Part shown: positions 7,901 to 12,498 of the stretch, one piece after another
How the letters are laid out: every line of letters begins with the position of its first letter
Position numbering within the stretch: position 1 is the stretch's first letter
Assembly: GCA_902478945.1 (NCBI GenBank)
Contig: CABSMX010000062.1
Coordinates: forward strand, 1 to 12,498
Source of the DNA: an uncultured Collinsella sp.
Lineage (GTDB): Bacteria > Actinomycetota > Coriobacteriia > Coriobacteriales > Coriobacteriaceae
Direction: 5' to 3'
Length of the DNA stretch: 12,498 nt
Translations under genes and position numbers: made by a program
Notes under the pieces: generated by a model
Database searches by the model: none
Seen by the model: the letters and a program-made list of their open reading frames with translations, nothing else
Told to the model about the DNA's origin: nothing

Positions 7901-8789
7901 GCGATTCCGAAAGAGCCACATCGGAAGCCGAATTAACTATCTTGACGCGCTTCGGATTGGCATTATCCTCTGGATACCAACCCCCCACCGCAGCTTGCCG
8001 CGCTAGCTCGACCTTTTCCGAAGCAACTCCCAACGAAATAGGACCCGCATCCCATTCATTTAATGCAGACACAATCGAATGTACCTCACTCGTGGTAAGG
8101 CCTTTTTGCCGCAATTCAGATGCACTCAAAACGACTAGTTTAGGAAGACTGCGAACGCCGAGTTCCCACTTTAGCTTCCGTTGTACGGTTTGCGTAATGA
8201 GAAGGTTCCAAAGTGACAACGGCTCGCCACGGTTTGAATATAAGGTGCTTAACAACTCAACCTGTTGACGACACGCAGATTCATCGATTTCAAAACCGGG
8301 TTTTACCCTGCGAAGATTTCCGAACATGTCAAATATGAAGCGGCTGTTACCGGAGAGCTTGCATAGAGTAGGAATCTGAGTCCTATATCGAGGTGTAAGA
8401 CGGAAAGCATGAGAGCGGAGCATAGACTCGTCGAAGACCGAAGACAATTCATCCGCATCCGATTGACCCAACTTGCGAACAAGCCCAAATATATCCTGAA
8501 CGTTCAGCTTATCGAGAAGCGCAATCTGGTAATCGCTGTTGAACACGCACCGCGGGTCATCCCAACCACTCAAATACCGCGGACACTCTAGCTCGCCGCG
8601 GGCGGCCTCTGCAGAGGAGCCGATGCCCACGAGAGCTGACAACGGTGCCTCATCGACAGCAGTGGGTTCTTCGGCCTCTCCGGCGAAAGTAAGCTCAGGC
8701 TCAGCGGAAGGCTCGGACTCAACAACCTTCTCAGCCTCAGGACCGTCCGAGAAGGAAATGGCTAGCTGCTGCGGCTCGGAAGACAGCAT
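4932..8789 (-). CDS. Giant multidomain HTH protein (larger piece of an interrupted ORF)
   Basis: 1285 residues from the first ATG, cytoplasmic, no enzyme motif seen. Visible parts: residues 1-60 acidic Glu/Pro-rich; about 188-254 a helical segment whose pattern (LPKLVVLSASELRQKGL...ISLG) closely follows the RNA polymerase alpha C-terminal domain, a helix-hairpin-helix DNA and protein binder; 385-412 Ser/Asp/Glu linker; 421-552 and 640-757 two copies of one module, each with a (E/N)RP-x2-D-x-D-x-F segment, then a Tyr-rich helix, FC-x2-T-x-A and a YL/YM stretch; 577-619 Glu-Pro repeat linker between them; about 947-997 a winged helix (LSREELAQRY..VSKATVRSNY); 1207-1262 a HARE-HTH-like domain. 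Residue Cys pairs 1200-1203 are suggestive but not a full zinc site. It is probably a DNA-recognition scaffold. The ATG has no good ribosome binding site and the frame is open upstream to a TAG, in frame with the gene before, so this start is doubtful. The middle of the gene is AT-richer than its ends. Confidence 0.85.
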   Translation of the reverse strand: MLSSEPQQLAISFSDGPEAEKVVESEPSAEPELTFAGEAEEPTAVDEAPLSALVGIGSSAEAARGELECPRYLSGWDDPRCVFNSDYQIALLDKLNVQDIFGLVRKLGQSDADELSSVFDESMLRSHAFRLTPRYRTQIPTLCKLSGNSRFIFDMFGNLRRVKPGFEIDESACRQQVELLSTLYSNRGEPLSLWNLLITQTVQRKLKWELGVRSLPKLVVLSASELRQKGLTTSEVHSIVSALNEWDAGPISLGVASEKVELARQAAVGGWYPEDNANPKRVKIVNSASDVALSESLSDSLSVYVPSFRVLFCMRLYERLELCQDVDECIAAVLAGLKEEYLAIDAAASSFERLGFGKSRAYSDINLLNTTSTCEHVNADRAVIAPIDTDSSEDSSCAQAGACEADSSDETGWYEPKDLTLEEALGLAIGQDVVNFNGWFTGLAYQDRALMGYMLVEKNPDKWADRIGKPANYIEVRYDFLMEERPRFDIDVFGTLFKVYKISEEVFCALTHAVQPAYLYMERVYGQGIIPLKYAEIDKDLEPSVCRVVRAYLASAATENAGDRAEKKAVPVEQAVAPTPEPEPATEPEPATEPNPATEPEPDQMPDPAAPEPTPAPALERPAKPFISKIEDLTGKGPMSIEAWLALLPADDADLLRWVFSDRPLMDYPRKPAGLGPLRRRRDGLISNRPQLDEDQFSSFYTCYDLTVETFCEITQASPMTFGYLKAVKVSNKFSLRLAANDRTLPLEWRERIAQLNRQPAADGSGVLANAGEDNISGSERVPYKRSSGFFSLGKALRAFAESGTVVEYHSLKEIRTMYQQFLENNGCAHRESVALPDEDIRCLNALKGSCMFLIPRANKIRSYAVDSRFTSELRRVLRRAVKRNIECGTGLILRENQELCDLYDVRDEEELYEIIRSFVHADSISGLEMGAIPLIRLGETNRKRQMLGVLSSAGTELSREELAQRYADTYCVSKATVRSNYLLDMGEYLRNGRYSFVETDLTPEQQQFIKNMVTEDYVSLPYVTASFTAKYGTDSSRSINDYTLDPLGLKISRELIVKKGVDLRQSFAQLLRSRDCFAYGAPGFGDEVVNHPDFRLEIASLLCNLTFIECNRGSFVSLGHLEQSTGIRKLQLMIYAYAMYTRTEPGVPFTVASLRKQGFKHDLDAVFEEYGFDETFYEGLIMYAIPGNQIRRTRFSGVCMFCRKEGTFSSADAVEYVVKQKGPIEVEDLIDAFRNEYGVVITAADIQRAVKDRGLFYNVDLDMVMPNKEANAEYLRELYIKNNQ
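6985..7054 (-). repeat. 18-bp tandem repeat coding the Glu-Pro linker
   Basis: About 3.9 copies of an 18-base unit (plus-strand GGCTCGGGCTCGGTCGCA) run at 6985-7002, 7003-7020, 7021-7038 and 7039-7054, with a few substitutions. On the coding strand each unit gives six residues of the type A-T-E-P-x-P. The unit length keeps the frame, so copy-number change would only lengthen or shorten the linker between the two repeated modules. Confidence 0.85.
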
Positions 8790-8825
8790 GAGCTCGGGAC
8801 GCCCGGGCTGGACAGGCTCCTGCTA
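8790..8825 (-). other. In-frame TAG and open link joining two genes
   Basis: The TAG at 8825-8823 that ends the upstream gene is in the same frame as the ATG at 8789; the 11 codons between are open. The peptide on both sides is the same kind of Glu/Pro/Gln-rich linker, and QEPVQ occurs just before and again just after the stop, eight codons apart. Reading through gives one protein of 1467 residues. A single base change (for example to CAG or GAG) would restore it. Confidence 0.85.
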
Positions 8826-9335
8826 CTCCACTTGCACCGGCTCTTGCTGCTCGGCCGGCTGTTCGGCGTTCGCCACAGACTCCGCCGGAAGTTCGAATCC
8901 CATGAGGGACAAACCGTCGGCCGGTTTCTTGTCATACGAAACGCCCACGGCAACGGGGATGGGCCAGCTACGTTCATTAACCTTCAACTGCTCAAGAGTC
9001 GAATCAGCACGCAACGAAATAGGGCCGCTAATCTCAGGTGCAGGGTCCTCAGGAGTAACGGATTCAACGGCCTCGGGCTCCGCGGGTTTCGCTACCTCTT
9101 CGACCTTTTCGGGCGCCATGCTGTACTCGCCGTTGGCATATAAAAGTTTACCATCTATAACAAGTTGGGCTAGCGCGCGCTCGTATGAGTCATTAATGGT
9201 GCGATACACGCTCGAGCGCACCAACGCCTCGTGCAACGGAGCATCGGCCCGCGCAACCGCATCCAGAATGAGCGACTCGAAATACGTGTCTATGTTCATC
9301 GAATCGTTTGTTGCACTCGTGTCATTGTAATTCAT
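8823..9335 (-). CDS. Winged-helix N-terminal piece of the interrupted giant protein
   Basis: 170 residues, first gene of the operon. Residues about 13-75 form a small winged-helix-like domain: helix (DTYFESLILDAVARA), a helix around HEALVRSSVYRTINDSYERAL, then LVIDGKLLYANGEYSMAP, the Asp-Gly-x-Leu and Gly-x-Tyr pattern of a winged-helix hairpin. Residues 76-103 are an acidic Glu-Pro linker. Residues 104-149 (ISGPISLRADSTLEQLKVNERSWPIPVAVG) look like a short extra domain, and 150-170 are again Glu/Pro/Gln-rich and run into the stop codon with no natural domain end. The ATG at 9335 is preceded by a GGGGG stretch at 9-10 bases, an acceptable but not strong ribosome binding site. It is either a separate small DNA-binding subunit or, more likely, the N-terminus of the giant protein cut off by a nonsense codon or an assembly error. 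Confidence 0.8.
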   Translation of the reverse strand: MNYNDTSATNDSMNIDTYFESLILDAVARADAPLHEALVRSSVYRTINDSYERALAQLVIDGKLLYANGEYSMAPEKVEEVAKPAEPEAVESVTPEDPAPEISGPISLRADSTLEQLKVNERSWPIPVAVGVSYDKKPADGLSLMGFELPAESVANAEQPAEQQEPVQVE

Positions 9336-9438
9336 ACAGAAACGACCCCCAAGAATCCACGCCGCAACCCACCGGCTACGTCGGGAAATAAGGAAGATGA
9401 TTGTTTATAAATACTTCATACGCCACTTGCGCGCGTTT

Positions 9439-9467
9439 TTGTTTAGCAACATTTTGTTGAGCAACAA
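9439..9467. promoter_or_regulatory. Tandem palindromic operator-like sites
   Basis: Two 14-base sites stand 15 bases apart: TTGTTT-AG-CAACAT (9439-9452) and TTGTTG-AG-CAACAA (9454-9467). The second is a perfect 6-2-6 inverted repeat, the first has one mismatched pair at the inner position and one at the outer. Two near-identical palindromes about 1.5 helical turns apart, 100-130 bases upstream of the operon start, look like binding sites for a dimeric repressor or activator. The TTGACT candidate -35 of the operon overlaps the edge of the second site. Confidence 0.5.
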
Positions 9468-9654
9468 GTCAACTGTGCATATGCAGATGAGCGGTAGTTT
9501 TAATCGGTGAACGGCGATCGCGGACGCTTGGAACCCGTTTGACTTTCATCGGCTCCGCGGTAATTAAAATGAACCCGCCGCGCGTCATACACGTCTTTCT
9601 GCCACCAAATGGACAAGCAGGGCCGCTCACTCATGCCTTCATTCAGCTTTGCGC

Positions 9655-9660
9655 TATAAT
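9655..9660 (+). promoter_or_regulatory. -10 box of the toxin-antitoxin operon
   Basis: A perfect TATAAT, 42 bases before the antitoxin ATG. No good -35 element is seen at 16-18 bases upstream. Its position just ahead of the TGTACA operator fits an autoregulated antitoxin promoter. Confidence 0.55.
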
Positions 9661-9671
9661 CGTCATAAAAT

Positions 9672-9691
9672 TGTACATATGATTCTATGTA
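9672..9691 (+). promoter_or_regulatory. Putative antitoxin operator (TGTACA and inverted repeat)
   Basis: TGTACA (9672-9677) is the core motif known from the YefM-YoeB operator. It overlaps a perfect inverted repeat TACATA (9674-9679) - 6 bases - TATGTA (9686-9691). The site lies between the TATAAT box and the Shine-Dalgarno, where binding of the antitoxin or the toxin-antitoxin complex would block transcription. Confidence 0.5.
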
Positions 9692-9702
9692 AGGAGTTTC
9701 AT

Positions 9703-10005
9703 ATGCCTGTCGTAAAGCCTATTTCCGATCTGCAACGCAACTTTGGTTCCATAGCAGATAGCTGCCACCAAACCAAAGAGCCCGTCTACCTAACCAAAAA
9801 CGGGTCAGCATCGCTTGTCGTCATGGATGCCGAAGCCTATGACGAGCAGACGCGCGCACTATCCGCCATTCAGGAGCGCGAAGAACGCATTCAGCGAGCC
9901 ATCACGCGTGGCTACGACGACTTAGTGAACGGTCGCGTGCGGCCTTGGAAACAGGCCAAGGCAGATGCGGATCGCATCAGGGCAGCTCGCCATGAAATTG
10001 GATAA
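9703..10005 (+). CDS. Type II antitoxin, Phd/YefM family
   Basis: 100 residues. The N-terminus (MPVVKPISDLQRNFGSIAD...EPVYLTKNG..SLVVMDAEAYDE, residues 1-48) has the Phd/YefM pattern: the I-S-D-L-x-x-N segment followed by the phrase 'valine-tyrosine-leucine-thr-lys-asn-gly' and a hydrophobic strand ending in a Tyr-Asp-Glu helix. This half binds DNA as a dimer. Residues 50-100 are a charged helical tail of the kind that folds on the toxin. The ATG at 9703 has an excellent AAGGAG (9691-9696) six bases upstream; a longer in-frame start at 9649 would run through the TATAAT box and is rejected. The toxin gene overlaps its 3' end by 14 bases in another frame. It is expected to neutralise the toxin and repress its own promoter. 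Confidence 0.92.
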   Translation: MPVVKPISDLQRNFGSIADSCHQTKEPVYLTKNGSASLVVMDAEAYDEQTRALSAIQEREERIQRAITRGYDDLVNGRVRPWKQAKADADRIRAARHEIG

Positions 10006-10342
10006 CGCAGACGTTGAGTTCTACTCGGAGCTCGACGAACTTGATAAGCCTTTTGATGTTGTCATGACTGACGAGGCACTCTATGCCTATGCCGAGATTC
10101 CTTCGGAGCGAGTCTACGCCAGAATCGGCAACCTCATCGACTTCCTAGCCGAGCATCCTTATTTTGGCGAAGAATACGACCCCTACTATCAGGCGGCCTT
10201 TCCGCCCATTGACTGCAGGGTCTTCTTTTGCGCGCACTACAGCGTGTACTACCACGTGGATGTTGAGCAGCGAAACATCAGCATCCTGGCAATCGAGGAC
10301 CATCGAAAGAACCCTTTGAGTAGATTCAAACTACTCAAGTAG
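9992..10342 (+). CDS. Type II toxin, RelE/ParE superfamily
   Basis: 116 residues, normal for the superfamily though slightly long. It has the helix-helix-strand layout: MTDEALYAYAEIPSERVYARIGNLIDFLAEHP (25-56) as the helical pair, then short strands around CRVFFCAHYSVYYHVD (75-90) and the closing strand ISILAIEDHRKNP (96-108), which carries the C-terminal I-x-D/H-R-x-x-P feature common to RelE/ParE toxins. RelE members cleave mRNA on the ribosome and ParE members poison gyrase; the sequence alone does not decide which. The chosen ATG (9992) overlaps the antitoxin gene by 14 bases with AGGG nine bases upstream; an alternative ATG at 9965 adds nine residues. Pairing with the antitoxin upstream makes the assignment firm. 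Confidence 0.87.
   Translation: MKLDNADVEFYSELDELDKPFDVVMTDEALYAYAEIPSERVYARIGNLIDFLAEHPYFGEEYDPYYQAAFPPIDCRVFFCAHYSVYYHVDVEQRNISILAIEDHRKNPLSRFKLLK
10316..10338 (+). other. Hairpin at the toxin gene's 3' end
   Basis: A perfect 8-base inverted repeat, TTGAGTAG (10316-10323) and CTACTCAA (10331-10338), with a 7-base loop, covers the last toxin codons. The following bases are C-rich and lack a T-run, so it is not a standard intrinsic terminator; it could protect the mRNA end. Confidence 0.35.
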
Positions 10343-10423
10343 CCTCCCCCATGTAACCATCCTGTAAATCATAGCAGCGCACTCGAGTTTTACCGTGATG
10401 CGGTCGCGCCTGGCGCTCCACTG

Positions 10424-10432
10424 TGCTAAAGT
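10424..10432 (+). promoter_or_regulatory. Possible extended -10 promoter of serC
   Basis: TGC-TAAAGT (10424-10432) forms an extended -10 element 39 bases before the serC ATG. No clear -35 is present, which extended -10 promoters tolerate. Confidence 0.3.
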
Positions 10433-10470
10433 ATCCCGAACGTTCAAACGACTACGAGGGGAACTAGAAG

Positions 10471-11594
<1,124 letters not shown>

Positions 11595-11595
<1 letters not shown>

Positions 11596-11611
11596 CCCGC
11601 AACGCGCGGGC
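11595..11611 (+). other. GC-rich hairpin between serC and serA
   Basis: GCCCGC (11595-11600) and GCGGGC (11606-11611) form a perfect 6-bp stem around a 5-base loop, starting at the last base of the serC stop codon. No T-run follows, so it may slow or partly stop transcription or stabilise the serC message, but is not a canonical terminator. Confidence 0.4.
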
Positions 11612-11665
11612 CGACCAGCCACTTCAAACCACCTGTTTAAACCAAACCTGCTAAGGAGTTTTTCC

Positions 11666-12483
11666 ATGCGTAAGATTAAGACCATCGACGACATCACTAA
11701 AGACGGCAAAGTCGAGTTTGGCGAGGGCTACGAGTTTGTGGGCACCGCCGAGGAGGCCGACGCCATCCTGATGCGCTCGACCGACCTGCACGGCTACGAG
11801 CTGCCCGAGGGCATCCGCGCCATCGCCCGCTGCGGCGCCGGCGTCAATAACATCCCCGTCGAGGAGTACGCCAAAAAGGGCGTCGTCGTCTTTAACTCCC
11901 CCGGTGCCAACAGCAACGCCGTCAAGGAGCTCGTCCTGGGCATGCTGGTGCTCTCGAGCCGCGGCGTGGTGCAGTCGATGAATTGGGTGCGCGACAACGC
12001 CGACGACCCCGAGATTCAGGTCGACGCCGAAAAGGCCAAGAAGGCCTTTGTGGGCCGCGAGCTCAAGGGCAAGCGCATCGGCGTTATCGGTCTGGGCAAC
12101 GTGGGCTCCAAGGTCGCCAACGCCTGCGTCGATCTGGGCATGGATGTCTACGGCTACGATCCGTTCATTTCCGTCGAGCACGCGTGGGTGCTGAGCCGCG
12201 AGGTGCAGCGCGTGGGCACGCTCGAGGACCTCTGCCGCGGCTGCGACTACCTCACCGTGCACGTGCCCAGCAAGGCCGACACCATCGGCATGATCAGTAC
12301 CGAGCAGATTAACCTGCTGGCACCGGGCGCCGTGCTCATCAACTACGCGCGCGAAACCATCATTGACGAGGACGCCGTCGACGCTGCCCTGCGCGAGGGC
12401 AAGCTTAGCTGGTTTAGCTGCGACTTTGCCACGCCCAAGACCGTCAAGATGCCCAATACGTTTATCACCACGCACTCGGGCGC
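11666..12483 (+). CDS. serA: D-3-phosphoglycerate dehydrogenase, 3'-truncated
   Basis: About 272 residues are present; the gene then runs into adapter. It oxidises 3-phosphoglycerate with NAD+, the first step of serine biosynthesis, supplying SerC directly upstream. The D-2-hydroxyacid dehydrogenase signs are RCGAGVNNIP (55-64), the NAD-binding GVIGLGNVG (139-147, G142-x-G144-x2-G147) with the acidic residue D165 after it, HVPSKADT (199-206), INYARE (225-230) with catalytic R229, and H270 in TTHSGA. The segment CDFATP (252-257) stands where many relatives have a Glu-Pro motif, a form also seen in other anaerobe-type SerA proteins. The C-terminal part, usually including an ACT regulatory domain in this length class, is missing. 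Start is firm: AAGGAG (11653-11658) lies 7 bases before the ATG. Without the C-terminus another 2-hydroxyacid dehydrogenase is possible, but adjacency to serC favours SerA. Confidence 0.9.
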
Positions 12484-12498
12484 CTGTCTCTTATACAC
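12484..12498 (-). other. Nextera adapter end (non-genomic)
   Basis: CTGTCTCTTATACAC is an exact match to the first 15 bases of the reverse-complemented Tn5 mosaic end used in Nextera libraries. It explains why the serA gene stops abruptly and gives a false Cys-Leu-Leu-Tyr-Thr end if translated. Confidence 0.97.

Larger units (their letters stand above)
9336..9702. promoter_or_regulatory. Divergent intergenic regulatory region
   Basis: 367 bases with no supported gene, lying between two divergent transcription units. The left half should hold the operon promoter: on the minus strand TATAAA at 9409-9404 is an AT-rich candidate -10, and TTGACT at 9472-9467 a candidate -35, but they do not pair at normal spacing and no partner box is good. 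A perfect 10-base palindrome TGCATATGCA lies at 9476-9485. The right half holds the toxin-antitoxin promoter. Confidence 0.5.

Noticed and set aside
9649..9702. N-terminal extension of the antitoxin
   Set aside because: It would contain the TATAAT box and operator, and the ATG at 9703 has a much better ribosome binding site and matches the normal family start.
11651..12475. Minus-strand open frame opposite serA
   Set aside because: It mirrors the serA reading frame and has the composition of an antisense shadow.

Overview
The window reads as a contig from a high-GC Gram-positive gut-type bacterium, most likely a Coriobacteriia member such as Collinsella. This rests on the GC-rich coding bias, strong AGGAGG-type ribosome binding sites, the style of SerC and the adjacent 3-phosphoglycerate dehydrogenase, and the general look of the proteins; no database search was possible. 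Both ends are not genomic. Bases 1-44 are an Illumina Nextera read-1 adapter, including a recognisable i5 index and one base error, and bases 12484-12498 are the start of the reverse-complemented Tn5 mosaic end. The biological sequence is therefore about 45-12483.

Left part, minus strand (9335 down to 751): a tight operon. It starts with a winged-helix protein (8823-9335). That gene is separated only by one in-frame TAG from a 1285-residue multidomain protein (4932-8789) with an RNA polymerase alpha-CTD-like helical domain, two copies of an unnamed module, a winged helix and a C-terminal HARE-HTH-like domain. The two pieces read as one 1467-residue protein broken by a nonsense codon or a base error. 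Next come a ParB/Srx-like protein (3687-4919), a SNF2-type helicase (1758-3686) and a coiled-coil protein of unknown function (751-1755). Junctions of 12, 0 and 2 bases, with each Shine-Dalgarno inside the end of the preceding gene, show that these are co-translated. Acidic Glu-Pro linkers recur in the first, second and last proteins. I do not recognise this combination as a named system. A DNA-recognition and remodelling or anti-phage role is plausible but inferred.

Far left (104-661, minus): a small HEPN-like protein with an R-x4-H ribonuclease motif, visibly AT-richer than its neighbours and probably with its own promoter.

Middle (9336-9702): a divergent regulatory region with a tandem pair of palindromes next to the operon start and, on the other side, a TATAAT box and a TGTACA/inverted-repeat operator in front of a Phd/YefM antitoxin - RelE/ParE toxin pair (9703-10342, plus).

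Right part (10471-12483, plus): housekeeping serine biosynthesis, serC followed by a serA-type dehydrogenase truncated by the contig end. The accessory block (HEPN, operon, toxin-antitoxin) thus sits directly beside core metabolism, as expected of a variable island at a chromosomal site.
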